From Aquabacterium olei (GTDB taxonomy: Bacteria > Pseudomonadota > Gammaproteobacteria > Burkholderiales > Burkholderiaceae_C): a stretch of 64,000 bases of DNA. The stretch lies in assembly GCF_003100395.1 (NCBI RefSeq), contig NZ_CP029210.1, positions 3,658,001 through 3,722,000 of the forward strand, written 5' to 3'. The position numbers and the translations under genes are program-made. Shown here in pieces: positions 26,973-35,797 of this stretch. Below the pieces are notes generated by a model, which saw nothing but the letters and a program-made list of their open reading frames with translations, made no database searches and was not told the DNA's origin. Numbering within the stretch: position 1 is the first letter of the stretch; each line of letters begins with the position of its first letter.

Positions 26973-28745
26973 ATGCCAGAACCGACCGGCAACGAACCGG
27001 GCGCATCCCCCTTTCCGCCGGGCGACCTGGGCACCCCGCCCACCTGGCGCCCGGTAGGCCGCCGCGCCTTGCCCGCCGGCATCTCGCCCTCCATGGCGGA
27101 CGATGCCGACCGCCTGCTGGAAGAGCTGCACCAGCGCCAGGAAGCCTTCGAACAGCAGGGCCAGGTGCTGCGCCAGGTGCAGGCCGCACTCGCCCGCGCC
27201 CAGGCCACCAACCAGGAGCTGGCCCTGGTGGCCGACCGCGCCACCGACGCCATCCTCATCTGCGATGCGCGCCGTTGCATCACCTGGGTCAACCCCGCCT
27301 TCACCCGCCTGACCGGCTTCACGCTCACCGAAAGCCACGGCCAGCAGCCCGAAGAGCTGCTCAGCGGCCCGCACACCGACACCGCCACCATCACCCGCAT
27401 CAACCAGATGCTGGCCCAGGGCGCCACCGTCGAACGGCTGGAGGTGTGCCACCACCGCAAGGACGGCGAGCCCTTCTGGGTGAGCCGCTCGGTGCAGCCG
27501 CTGCACGGCCAGGACGGCCAGATCAACCGCTACATCGAGGTGCTGCACGACATCAGTGAACACCGCCGTGCCGAATCCGAGCACAACCGCCGGCTCGAGG
27601 CCGAGGTGGCGCTCGCCACCAAGTCCGAGTTCCTCAGCCGGATGAGCCACAGCATGCGCTCGCCGCTGAACGCCATCCTCGGCTTCACGCAGCTGCTCGA
27701 CATGCACGACACCGGCCACCTGCCCGAGGCGCAGCGCCGGCAGATCGGCCACATCCACACCGCCGGGCAGCAGTTGCTGTCGCTGCTGGACCAGGCGCTG
27801 GAATACGCCCGCCTGGAAGAGCGCCCGCTCGGCATCCGCCCGCAGCGCGTCGACATGAGCATGCTGTTGCGGGAGGTGCGTGCAGCGCTGGACGAAGACG
27901 CGCTGGCGCAGGAGATCACCGTGGTGGTGGACTCGCAGTGCCCGCCGCTGTGGGCCGATCCGCAGCACACCCGCTCCATCCTGCTCAACCTGATGAGCAA
28001 CGCGATCAAGTTCAGCCCGCGCGGCGCGACCGTGTGGCTGCAGGGGCGCGTGGCGCAGGACGAGCGCGTCGGCATCGTCGAGGTGCGCGACCAGGGCTTC
28101 GGCATCGAGCAGCATGATCTGCCGCGCCTGTTCCAGCCCTTCACCCGGCTGGACACCTCGCCCGGCAAGCCCGTGGGCAACGGCCTGGGGCTGGCGGTGT
28201 CACAGCGGCTGGCCGAGCTGATGCACGGGCGCATCGAGGTGAGCTCGACGCTCGGCAAGGGCAGCACCTTCAGCCTGCACCTGCCGCTGGCCGAGGGGCC
28301 CGGGGCGCTGCGCCTGGGCCAGCTGCGCAGCGGCGGCGAGCCCGCCGTGATGCTGCCGCCCCTGCGCGTCGTCCACATCGAAGACAACGCCCTGAACCGC
28401 AGCCTGGTCGAGGCGCTGTTCTCGCCCTACCCCCAGGTGCGCCTGTACTCGGCCGAAACCGCCGCCGAGGGCATGGCCAGCATCGAGGCCACGCACCCCG
28501 ACGTGGCCCTGGTGGACATCAACCTGCCCGACGGCAGCGGGCTCGATCTGTGCCGACGCCTGCGCGGGCAGGCGGCGTTCAAGAAGCTGCCGCTGATTGC
28601 GCTCAGTGCCGACGCGCTGCCCGAGCACATTGCCCGGGCGCTGCAGACCGGCTTCAACCACTATCTGGTCAAGCCGCTGCAGATCAACCGGCTGCTGACC
28701 ATCCTGTCGCAGCTGCCGAGCACCCAGGCCGCACCGCCGCAGTGA
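26973..28745 (+). CDS. Cytosolic PAS hybrid histidine kinase with C-terminal receiver
   Basis: Soluble sensor kinase of 590 residues without membrane segments. A coiled coil (about 45-85) leads into a PAS domain (about 83-197; ICDARRCITWVNPAFTRLTG, then PAC-like DGQINRYIEVLHDISEHRR). The HisKA domain has His226 within SRMSHSMRSPLNAILGF. The ATPase domain follows (N-box NLMSNAIKFS, G-boxes RDQGFGIEQ and GNGLGLAVS), and a receiver domain ends the protein with phospho-acceptor Asp515 (VALVDINLPDGSG). The H-box reads SHSMRSPLN rather than the usual SHELRTPLN. A GAGGAG ribosome-binding site fixes the start at 26973. No output regulator is adjacent, so phosphotransfer probably goes to an unlinked partner. 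Confidence 0.9.
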   Translation: MPEPTGNEPGASPFPPGDLGTPPTWRPVGRRALPAGISPSMADDADRLLEELHQRQEAFEQQGQVLRQVQAALARAQATNQELALVADRATDAILICDARRCITWVNPAFTRLTGFTLTESHGQQPEELLSGPHTDTATITRINQMLAQGATVERLEVCHHRKDGEPFWVSRSVQPLHGQDGQINRYIEVLHDISEHRRAESEHNRRLEAEVALATKSEFLSRMSHSMRSPLNAILGFTQLLDMHDTGHLPEAQRRQIGHIHTAGQQLLSLLDQALEYARLEERPLGIRPQRVDMSMLLREVRAALDEDALAQEITVVVDSQCPPLWADPQHTRSILLNLMSNAIKFSPRGATVWLQGRVAQDERVGIVEVRDQGFGIEQHDLPRLFQPFTRLDTSPGKPVGNGLGLAVSQRLAELMHGRIEVSSTLGKGSTFSLHLPLAEGPGALRLGQLRSGGEPAVMLPPLRVVHIEDNALNRSLVEALFSPYPQVRLYSAETAAEGMASIEATHPDVALVDINLPDGSGLDLCRRLRGQAAFKKLPLIALSADALPEHIARALQTGFNHYLVKPLQINRLLTILSQLPSTQAAPPQ

Positions 28746-28814
28746 GCCCGCAGGCCCCTTCCCATCGCGGAAGGAGGCCGGTATCGTGGGGGGTCACGGA
28801 GTTCCGCTGCCCCC

Positions 28815-29633
28815 ATGGTTTCCTCTGCCCCCCACCTCATCGAGCGCGCCCTGCCGCGTCACGCGCCCCGGGTGCTGATCCCGGCCTGCAACCGCCCGCT
28901 GGGCCAGCACCCCTTCCACATGGTCGGGCGCAAGTATGTCGAGGCGGTGCGCCTGGCCGGCTGCCTGCCGGTGATCGTGCCGGCCGCCCACCCGGACGAG
29001 CTGCCCGCCTGGCTCGACCTGGCCGACGGCGTGCTCCTGACCGGCTCGCCTTCGAACGTGCACCCCGACCACTTCGACGAGGCCGTGCACGACCCGACCC
29101 TGCCGCTGGACCCGATGCGCGACCGCTGGACGCTGCCGCTGATCCGCGAGGCGGTCGCGCGCGGGCTGCCCCTGCTCGGCATCTGCCGCGGCTTTCAGGA
29201 AACCAACGTGGCCCTGGGGGGAACGCTGCACCAGGCCGTGCACGAGCAACAGGGCCTGGCAGACCACCGCGCCCCCGCGGACGACGAGCCGGTGGAAACA
29301 CAGTACGGACTGGCTCATTCAGTGAGCCTGAAACCCGGAGGGGTGCTGGCCTCGCTGTTGCCCGCGTCCGAGGTGCGCGTCAACAGCCTGCATGGCCAGG
29401 GCGTGAAGCGGCTCGCACCGGGCCTGCGCGTCGAAGCCACCGCGCCCGACGGGCTGGTCGAGGCGTTCTCGGTGGCCGATGGGCCAGGTTTCAGCCTCTG
29501 CGTGCAATGGCATCCTGAATGGCAGGCCGCCGACAACCCGGTGTCCATGGCCATCCTGACCGCGTTCGGGGATGCCTGTCGCGCATGGCAGCGCGTGCAC
29601 CATCCGGCAGAGGCCCAGGCCGGCACCCGGTAG
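28815..29633 (+). CDS. puuD: Gamma-glutamyl-gamma-aminobutyrate hydrolase (PuuD-type)
   Basis: Class I glutamine-amidotransferase-like hydrolase that splits gamma-glutamyl-GABA into glutamate and GABA in the glutamylated putrescine pathway. The 272-residue sequence shows GVLLTGSPSNVHPDHF, the nucleophile in GICRGFQE (Cys124), and the His233/Glu235 pair in QWHPEW. The frame begins at 28815. It converges on a MocR regulator that divides it from a polyamine/GABA-type ABC importer, and gabT-gabD lie 9 kb downstream. No PuuA (glutamyl-putrescine synthetase) or PuuB is in the window. Confidence 0.88.
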   Translation: MVSSAPHLIERALPRHAPRVLIPACNRPLGQHPFHMVGRKYVEAVRLAGCLPVIVPAAHPDELPAWLDLADGVLLTGSPSNVHPDHFDEAVHDPTLPLDPMRDRWTLPLIREAVARGLPLLGICRGFQETNVALGGTLHQAVHEQQGLADHRAPADDEPVETQYGLAHSVSLKPGGVLASLLPASEVRVNSLHGQGVKRLAPGLRVEATAPDGLVEAFSVADGPGFSLCVQWHPEWQAADNPVSMAILTAFGDACRAWQRVHHPAEAQAGTR

Positions 29634-29646
29634 GTGCCTCGGAGCG

Positions 29647-31149
29647 TCAGCCCCGCAGGGCGGCCCGCTGCAGCATGCGCGCATGCTCCCGCTCGATCAC
29701 ACTGGCCAGCGTGTGCACCGCCGGGCGGATGCGCGCTTCCGGTACCGCGGCAAAGCCGAGGTTGAGCCCCGGTTGCCGGCGTGACTGGTCGATGTAGTAC
29801 ATCGACAGCGGCCGGCACACCACGCCCTCGGCCAACGACTGCGCCACCACCATGGTGTCGTCCACCGGCTGGTTGAAGCGATAGACGATCTGCAGCCCGG
29901 CATGGCCGTCGGAAGGCGAGACCAGGTCGCCCAGGCAGGCCTTCATCTCGTCGAGCAGCACCGCGCGGCGCTCGCTGTAGACCCCGCGCATGCGCTTGAT
30001 GTGGCCGGTGAAGTGGCCCTCTTCGATGAACTCGGCCAATGCCGCCTGCTCGGCCAGCCGCCCGCCGCGGTACAGCTCGGCATTGCCGATCACGAAGGCA
30101 TCGACCAGGTCTTCCGGCACCACCAGGTAGGCCAGGCGGATGCCCGGGAACATCACCTTGCTCAGGGTGCCCAGGTAGATCACGCGCTGGCGGTTGGCCA
30201 GCCCGAACAGCGAGGCCAGCGGACGCCCCGAATAGTGCAGCTCGTTGTCGTAGTCGTCTTCGATGATCCACGAGCCGGCTTCATCGGCCCGCTCCAGCAG
30301 CGCCAGGCGGCGGTCCAGCGACAGCATCGTGCCGGTCGGGTACTGGCTGGAGGGGGACACGAAGATCAGCCGCGGTGGCCGGCCCCAGTCCTCGGCCGTC
30401 GGCGCGATGCCCTTGTCATCGAGCGGAATGGGCTGCACCTGCAGGCCGGCCGCACTCAGCACGTTGCGCGCCCCCCAGTAGCCCGGGTCCTCGATCCACG
30501 CCCGGTCGCCGTGGTCGGCCAGCAGCCGGGCGCACAGGTCGATGGCCTGGTGCGAGCCGTTGATGATGATGATCTGCTTGGGATCGACCGGCATCATGCG
30601 CGTGACACGCAGGTAGCTCGCCAGCGTCTTGCGCAAGGGGCCATAGCCCGCATACGCGTACTGCAGCAGGTGCGACTGGTCCTGGTCGATGTACTTGGCC
30701 ACCAGCTTGCGCCACACCGCAAACGGGAACAGCTCCACATCCGGCACGCCGGGCGTGAACGCGCCGCGCTGCGCGATCGAACTGCCCGCATGCGCCGCAA
30801 TGGCCCCGCCCCGGCGCGACAGCCCTTCGCGCCGCGCACCCAGCAGCCGCTTGGGTGCCTCGGTCTTCGGCCCGCGCGCCACCGCATCCGAGACATAGCT
30901 GCCATCGCCCACGCGGCCCTCGATGTAGCCCTCGACGGTGAGCTGTTCGTAGACACGCACGATGGTGTTGCGCCCTACGTCCATGTCTTCGGCCAGCGTG
31001 CGCGTGGGCGGCAGCTTGGTGCCGGGCGGCAGCCGGCCTTCGAGGATGGCGCCGCGCAGCGCCATGTAGACCTTGATGCGCAGCTTGAGGTTCTCGGGCT
31101 GGCGTTCGAGATGCTGCATCAGCAGCTCCGAGATCAGACGTGATTCCAT
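29647..31149 (-). CDS. MocR-type regulator (GntR wHTH + aminotransferase) next to ABC importer
   Basis: Transcription factor of 500 residues. The winged-helix domain (KVYMALRGAILEGRLPPGTK, DVGRNTIVRVYEQL) is followed by a linker and an aminotransferase-like domain with the PLP lysine in YLGTLSKVMFPGIRLAYLV. The closest style is GabR/PdxR. It is divergent from the ABC importer genes, and the 203-bp gap between them contains paired ATTGGTT repeats. It most likely controls that importer in response to GABA, a polyamine or a related amine sensed as a PLP adduct. The start at 31149 gives MESRLISELL. Confidence 0.9.
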   Translation of the reverse strand: MESRLISELLMQHLERQPENLKLRIKVYMALRGAILEGRLPPGTKLPPTRTLAEDMDVGRNTIVRVYEQLTVEGYIEGRVGDGSYVSDAVARGPKTEAPKRLLGARREGLSRRGGAIAAHAGSSIAQRGAFTPGVPDVELFPFAVWRKLVAKYIDQDQSHLLQYAYAGYGPLRKTLASYLRVTRMMPVDPKQIIIINGSHQAIDLCARLLADHGDRAWIEDPGYWGARNVLSAAGLQVQPIPLDDKGIAPTAEDWGRPPRLIFVSPSSQYPTGTMLSLDRRLALLERADEAGSWIIEDDYDNELHYSGRPLASLFGLANRQRVIYLGTLSKVMFPGIRLAYLVVPEDLVDAFVIGNAELYRGGRLAEQAALAEFIEEGHFTGHIKRMRGVYSERRAVLLDEMKACLGDLVSPSDGHAGLQIVYRFNQPVDDTMVVAQSLAEGVVCRPLSMYYIDQSRRQPGLNLGFAAVPEARIRPAVHTLASVIEREHARMLQRAALRG

Positions 31150-31193
31150 GGACTGGTGTTCCCGGACGGAGCAGACAAGAGGGCTATCCCTAT

Positions 31194-31239
31194 ATTGGTT
31201 CCCTCCAATCTGCGGAAATTGGTTCTACTTTAAACCAAT
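31194..31239. promoter_or_regulatory. MocR operator with ATTGGTT repeats
   Basis: ATTGGTT occurs at 31194-31200 and again at 31218-31224 (24-bp direct repeat). Inverted partners CCAAT (31205-31209) and AAACCAAT (31232-31239) make each copy half of an inverted repeat; ATTGGTT and AACCAAT are separated by 8 bases in the second pair. A candidate -10 element TATGAT (31248-31253) follows toward the ABC operon. Direct repeats about two turns apart are typical of MocR/GabR binding sites. Confidence 0.6.
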
Positions 31240-31352
31240 GACACTTCTATGATGCCCCCAACCCGCGCCATTCCGGTGACACAGGACACGCTCAAGCGCC
31301 TTGCCAAGCTGTCCCCGCCGGCTGTCACACCTGTTCGAGCCTGGAGCCTCCG

Positions 31353-32471
31353 ATGCGTCCACAGACCCCCCGCCCCGACGCGCCGCACGTGTCCTTCCGC
31401 AACGTGCAGAAGACCTACGACGGTGAAAAGCTCATCGTTCGTGACCTGAACCTCGACATCCGTCGCGGCGAGTTCCTGACCCTGCTCGGCCCCTCGGGCT
31501 CCGGCAAGACCACCTGCCTGATGATGCTGGCCGGCTTCGAGACCCCGACCTCGGGCGAGATCCGCCTGGGCGAGCGCGTCATCAACACCGTGCCCCCGCA
31601 CAAGCGCAACATCGGCATGGTGTTCCAGAACTACGCGCTGTTCCCGCACATGACGGTGGCCGAGAACCTGCGCTTTCCGCTGGCCGTGCGCAAGCTGCCC
31701 GCCGCCGAGATCGATGCCAAGGTCAAGAAGGCGCTGGGCATGGTGCGGCTGGAGCAGTTCGCCAGCCGCTACCCGCAGCAGCTCTCGGGCGGCCAGCAGC
31801 AGCGCATCGCCCTGGCCCGCGCCCTGGTGTTCGATCCCGAACTGGTGCTGATGGACGAACCGCTGGGCGCGCTCGACAAGCAACTGCGCGAGCACATGCA
31901 GCTCGAGATCAAGCACATCCACCAGAACCTCGGCGTCACCGTCGTCTTCGTCACGCACGACCAGGCCGAGGCCCTGACGATGTCCGACCGCATCGCCGTG
32001 TTCGACAAGGGCGTGATCCAGCAGATCGACTCGGCCGAGGCGCTGTACGAGCGCCCCGCCAACGCCTTCGTCGCCAGCTTCATCGGCGAGAACAACGCGC
32101 TGCAGGGCACCATCAGCGCCGTGCAGGGCGAGCAGTGCACCGTGACGCTGGACGGCGGCGCGCAGGTCGAGGCCCGCGTCGGCAACGTGCGCGAAACCGG
32201 CGCCCGCACGCTGGTGTCCGTGCGCCCCGAACGCGCCTACCTGGTCGACGACGGCGTGCCGGCCGGCCCCAACCAGTTCTCGGCCCAGGTCAAGGAAATC
32301 ATCTACCTCGGCGACCACGTGCGCGTGTGCATGGCCCTGCCCGGCCAGCCCGACATCGCCGTCAAGACCCCGATCTCGCAACTCAACCGCAGCCTGCAGG
32401 CCGGTGAGTCCGTCCGCGTGGCCCTGCCGCCCGAGCACCTGCGTGCGCTCGACGTGGCCGAAGCCGCCTGA
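31353..32471 (+). CDS. potA: ABC importer ATP-binding protein (spermidine/putrescine, PotA family)
   Basis: Cytosolic ATPase of a PotABCD-type importer, 372 residues. Walker A LGPSGSGKTT (about 45-54), Q-loop FQNYALFPHMT, signature LSGGQQQR (143-150), Walker B LVLMDEP (163-169), D-loop GALD and the switch His in VFVTHDQAEA are all intact. A C-terminal TOBE domain (about 270-365) follows. The ATG at 31353 is preceded by GGAG. It is the first gene of a four-gene operon with its binding protein and both permeases. GABA, polyamines or related amines are the probable cargo, given the gab genes downstream. Confidence 0.92.
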   Translation: MRPQTPRPDAPHVSFRNVQKTYDGEKLIVRDLNLDIRRGEFLTLLGPSGSGKTTCLMMLAGFETPTSGEIRLGERVINTVPPHKRNIGMVFQNYALFPHMTVAENLRFPLAVRKLPAAEIDAKVKKALGMVRLEQFASRYPQQLSGGQQQRIALARALVFDPELVLMDEPLGALDKQLREHMQLEIKHIHQNLGVTVVFVTHDQAEALTMSDRIAVFDKGVIQQIDSAEALYERPANAFVASFIGENNALQGTISAVQGEQCTVTLDGGAQVEARVGNVRETGARTLVSVRPERAYLVDDGVPAGPNQFSAQVKEIIYLGDHVRVCMALPGQPDIAVKTPISQLNRSLQAGESVRVALPPEHLRALDVAEAA

Positions 32472-32518
32472 CCGTTCCGCTTCCTCCCACCCGCAACCCA
32501 CGATTCCGGAGTCCGTCC

Positions 32519-33565
32519 ATGTCCGTCTCTTCCCGTGCGTTTTCTGCCCTGGCGATCGCTGCCGGCCTGGTTGCCGCCGGCACCTCGCAGGCCCAGTCCA
32601 GCCTGACCGTCATCTCGTTCGGCGGCGTCAACCAGCAGGCCCAGATCAAGGCCTTCTACGAGCCCTTCACCAAGTCCACCCAGATCCCGCTGGTCAAGGG
32701 CGAATACAACGGTGAGCAGGCCAAGGTCAAGGCCATGGTCGAGGCCAAACAGGTGAGCTGGGACGTCGTCGAGGTCGAGTCGCCCGAGCTGGCCCGCGGC
32801 TGCGAAGAAGGCGTCTACGAGAAGCTGGACTACAGCAAGATCGGCAACAAGAAGGACTTCCTGCCCGCGGCCGTGACGGAATGCGGCTTCGGCTTCTTCG
32901 TGTGGTCGACCGTGATGGCCTACAACGCCGACAAGCTCAAGACCGCGCCGGTGACCTGGGCCGATTTCTGGGACGTCAAGAAGTTCCCGGGCAAGCGCGG
33001 CATGCGCAAGGGCGCCAAGTACACGCTCGAGTTTGCGCTGATGGCCGACGGCGTGGCCCCCAACGATGTCTACAAGGTGCTGGGCACCAAGGCCGGCGTG
33101 GACCGCGCCTTCAAGAAGCTCGACCAGCTCAAGGCCAACATCCAGTGGTGGGAAGCCGGTGCGCAGCCGCCGCAGCTGCTGGCCTCGGGCGACGTCGTGA
33201 TGAGCACGGCCTTCAACGGCCGCATCGCCGGCGCACAGAAGGAAGGCAAGAACCTCAAGATCGTCTGGACCGGCAACATCTACGACATCGAGGCCTATGC
33301 CATCCCGAAGGGCGCGCCCAAGCGTGACCTGTCGTACAAGTTCTTGGCGGCCCTGGCCAAGCCCGAGAACCAGAAGGTCTTCTCCGGCGAGATCCCCTAC
33401 GGCCCGACGCACGTGAAGGCCATGGGCCAGATCGAGCCGACGCTGGCTGCCACGCTGCCCACGGCCCCGGCCAACATGAAGACCGCCATCGCCACCAACA
33501 CCGCCTTCTGGGTGGAACACGGCGAAGACCTGGAACAGCGCTTCCACGCCTGGGCCGCGAAGTAA
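32519..33565 (+). CDS. ABC importer periplasmic binding protein (PotD/PotF family)
   Basis: Periplasmic solute-binding protein, 348 residues, with a Sec signal peptide ending near residue 26 (LVAAGTSQAQ). The mature start SSLTVISFGGVNQQAQIKAF and later VSWDVVEVESPELARGCEEG, FVWSTVMAYNADKL and WWEAGAQPPQLLASGDVVM follow the group-2 spermidine/putrescine-binding fold. Ligand-specific residues cannot be assigned by eye. It sits between the ATPase and the permease genes. A hairpin downstream (33580) could stabilise this part of the message so that the binding protein is made in excess. Confidence 0.9.
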   Translation: MSVSSRAFSALAIAAGLVAAGTSQAQSSLTVISFGGVNQQAQIKAFYEPFTKSTQIPLVKGEYNGEQAKVKAMVEAKQVSWDVVEVESPELARGCEEGVYEKLDYSKIGNKKDFLPAAVTECGFGFFVWSTVMAYNADKLKTAPVTWADFWDVKKFPGKRGMRKGAKYTLEFALMADGVAPNDVYKVLGTKAGVDRAFKKLDQLKANIQWWEAGAQPPQLLASGDVVMSTAFNGRIAGAQKEGKNLKIVWTGNIYDIEAYAIPKGAPKRDLSYKFLAALAKPENQKVFSGEIPYGPTHVKAMGQIEPTLAATLPTAPANMKTAIATNTAFWVEHGEDLEQRFHAWAAK

Positions 33566-33579
33566 CTTCCCACCCCGGA

Positions 33580-33606
33580 GCCGGTCCTGCGCGGTGCAGG
33601 GCCGGC
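33580..33606 (+). other. Intercistronic hairpin between binding-protein and permease genes
   Basis: GCCGGTCCTGC (33580-33590) pairs with GCAGGGCCGGC (33596-33606), an 11-bp stem with one G-U pair and a 5-nt loop. There is no T-tract, so it is not a classical terminator. Hairpins after the binding-protein gene of ABC operons often protect the upstream transcript from 3' exonucleases, which fits this position. Confidence 0.6.
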
Positions 33607-33625
33607 CTCTGACGAGGACATTCCC

Positions 33626-34897
33626 ATGAGCTCGATCGCGATGGCCGACACCCCGCCCCCCGCCCTGCCGGTGCAGACCACGTCGCTCAAGGCGCAGCTG
33701 CGGCGCGCCGAACGGCTGAAGAAGCTGCGCTACGGTGCCCTGATCGCCCCGCTGGCGCTGTTCCTGATCTTCACCTTTCTGTGGCCCATCATCGGGCTGC
33801 TGAACAAGGCGGTCGACAACCCCGAGGTGCACACCGCGCTGCCGGCCACCACCAAGGCCCTGGCCGGCTGGTCGCAGCAGGGCCTGCCCGACGAGGCCGC
33901 CTACGCCGCGCTGCAGGCCGACCTGATCCAGGCCAAGGGCAGCGAGGAACTGGCCGCCGCCGCCAAGCGCCTGAACATGGAGCGCACCGGCATGCGCTCG
34001 CTGATCATGAACAGCGCGCGCAAGCTGGCCGCCGAGCCCCCCACGGGTCCGGCCAAGGCCGCGCTGATCGAGATGGATGCCCGCTGGGGCGAGAGCGACA
34101 CCTGGCAACTGGTGGCGCGCAATGCCCGCGCCCACACCGACCACTACCTGCTGACGGCGCTCGACCTGCGCCGCGATGAAGCCGGCCACATCGTCGGCGC
34201 ACCGGAAGGCGAAGGCGTCTTCCTCGACGTGTTCGGTCGCACGCTGTGGATGAGCTTCGTCGTCACGCTGTGCTGCTGCGTGCTCGGCTTTCCGGTGGCC
34301 TACCTGCTCGCCCGCCTGCCTGCCCGCACCTCCAACCTGCTGATGATCTGCGTGCTCCTGCCGTTCTGGACCTCGATCCTGGTGCGCGTGGCCGCCTGGA
34401 TCGTCATCCTGCAGGACGGTGGCCTGGTCAACCAGGCGCTGATGGCGCTCGGTGTGATCGACCAGCCGCTGCACCTCGTGTTCAACCGCATCGGCGTCTA
34501 CATCTCGATGGTGCACATCCTGCTGCCCTTCATGATCCTGCCGCTCTACAGCGTGATGAAGGGCATCTCGCCGGTCTACCTGCGCGCGGCCGTGTCGCTG
34601 GGTTGCCCGCCGTTCAAGAGCTTCTGGAAGGTCTACTTCCCGATGACGGTGCCGGGCCTGGCGGCCGGCGGCATCCTGGTCTTCATCCTGTCCATCGGCT
34701 ACTACATCACCCCGGCGCTGCTGGGCGGGCCGAAGGAGCAGATGGTGAGCTACTTCGTCGCCTTCTACACGAACGAGACCATCAACTGGGGCATGGCCGC
34801 GGCGCTCTCCGCCCTGCTGCTGGTGGCCATCTCGGTGCTCTACACCGTCTACAACCGGCTGGTCGGCAACACCACGTTTGCCGCCAAGTCCCGCTGA
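33626..34897 (+). CDS. ABC importer permease with long periplasmic insertion (PotB/PotH family)
   Basis: Inner-membrane permease of 423 residues, much longer than PotB (about 285). TM1 (about 37-60) is followed by a hydrophilic Ala-rich helical insertion at about 62-203 before the conserved five-helix core (TLWMSFVVTLCCCVLGFPVAYLL onward). The cytoplasmic EAA loop (RAAVSLGCPPFKSFWKVYFP, then MTVPGL) that docks the ATPase is present. The insertion has no recognisable family; related importers in other proteobacteria also have enlarged PotB-type permeases. It overlaps no neighbour and is 17 bp from the second permease gene. Confidence 0.88.
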   Translation: MSSIAMADTPPPALPVQTTSLKAQLRRAERLKKLRYGALIAPLALFLIFTFLWPIIGLLNKAVDNPEVHTALPATTKALAGWSQQGLPDEAAYAALQADLIQAKGSEELAAAAKRLNMERTGMRSLIMNSARKLAAEPPTGPAKAALIEMDARWGESDTWQLVARNARAHTDHYLLTALDLRRDEAGHIVGAPEGEGVFLDVFGRTLWMSFVVTLCCCVLGFPVAYLLARLPARTSNLLMICVLLPFWTSILVRVAAWIVILQDGGLVNQALMALGVIDQPLHLVFNRIGVYISMVHILLPFMILPLYSVMKGISPVYLRAAVSLGCPPFKSFWKVYFPMTVPGLAAGGILVFILSIGYYITPALLGGPKEQMVSYFVAFYTNETINWGMAAALSALLLVAISVLYTVYNRLVGNTTFAAKSR

Positions 34898-34914
34898 CCC
34901 GAAAGGCCCACACC

Positions 34915-35733
34915 ATGCTGCCTGCCTACGCTTCCCGCGTCGAACAACTGTGGCACGTGACCCTGCGGGTGATCGTGGCCGCCGTGCTGCTCTTCCTCGT
35001 GGCCCCGCTGCTCGTCATCGTGCCGTTGTCCTTCAACGCCGATTCCTTCCTGCTCTACCCCATGACCGGCTTCTCGCTGCGCTGGTATGAAGAGCTGATG
35101 ACCTCGGGCACCTGGACACACGCCTTCCGCAACAGCCTGATCGTCGCCCCGCTGGCCACGCTGCTGGCCATGGTGCTGGGCACGATGGCCGCCATCGGCC
35201 TGACGCGCATCGACTTCCCCGGCAAGTCCGTGCTCACGGCCATCCTGATCTCGCCGATGGTGGTGCCGGTGGTCATCGTCGGCGTGGCCACCTACCTGTT
35301 TTTCGCCCCCATCGGCCTGACGGGCAACTTCTTCGGCCTGGTCATCGTGCATGCGGCACTCGGGGTGCCCTTCGTGGTCACCACAGTGAGCGCCACGCTC
35401 CAGGGCTTCGACATGAACCTGGTGCGCGCCGCGGCCAGCCTGGGCGCCAGCCCGCTCTACACCTTCTTCAAGGTGACCCTGCCGCTGGTGGCCCCGGGCG
35501 TGATTTCTGGCGGGCTGTTCGCCTTCGGCACCTCGTTCGACGAGGTGGTGGTGACGCTGTTCCTGGCCAGCCCCGAGCAGACCACGCTGCCGCGCCAGAT
35601 GTTTGCCGGCATCCGCGAAAACATCAGCCCGGCCATTGCCGCCGTGGCGACCATCCTCACGGTGATGTCCGTGCTGATGCTGCTCACGCTCGAGTGGCTG
35701 CGCGGCCGCAACGCCGCCGCACGCGGCACCTGA
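34915..35733 (+). CDS. ABC importer permease (PotC/PotI family)
   Basis: Second transmembrane subunit, 272 residues with about six helices. The start LWHVTLRVIVAAVLLFLVAP is typical for PotC. The EAA loop is RAAASLGASPLYTFFKVTLP, and the last helices include GLFAFGTSFDEVVVTLFL, a strong PotC/PotI marker. The ATG at 34915 is preceded by GAAAGG. It is the last gene of the importer operon; structured DNA (35760-35875) and a porin gene follow. Confidence 0.92.
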   Translation: MLPAYASRVEQLWHVTLRVIVAAVLLFLVAPLLVIVPLSFNADSFLLYPMTGFSLRWYEELMTSGTWTHAFRNSLIVAPLATLLAMVLGTMAAIGLTRIDFPGKSVLTAILISPMVVPVVIVGVATYLFFAPIGLTGNFFGLVIVHAALGVPFVVTTVSATLQGFDMNLVRAAASLGASPLYTFFKVTLPLVAPGVISGGLFAFGTSFDEVVVTLFLASPEQTTLPRQMFAGIRENISPAIAAVATILTVMSVLMLLTLEWLRGRNAAARGT

Positions 35734-35750
35734 GCCCCCGCCCCCCTCTG

Positions 35751-35791
35751 AAAAGAAAACAAGGCAGCCGACGGTCCGGTCGACTGCCTTG
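35751..35791 (-). terminator. Minus-strand intrinsic terminator (no minus-strand gene upstream)
   Basis: CAAGGCAG (35760-35767) pairs with CTGCCTTG (35784-35791), with further pairing inward through CGAC/GTCG. On the minus strand the stem is followed by TTTTCTTTT (35759-35751), the layout of a factor-independent terminator for leftward transcription. On the plus strand no T-run follows. It could still stop ABC-operon transcription as a plain hairpin, but its polarity points to a leftward transcript. Confidence 0.6.
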
Positions 35792-35797
35792 AAGCAG

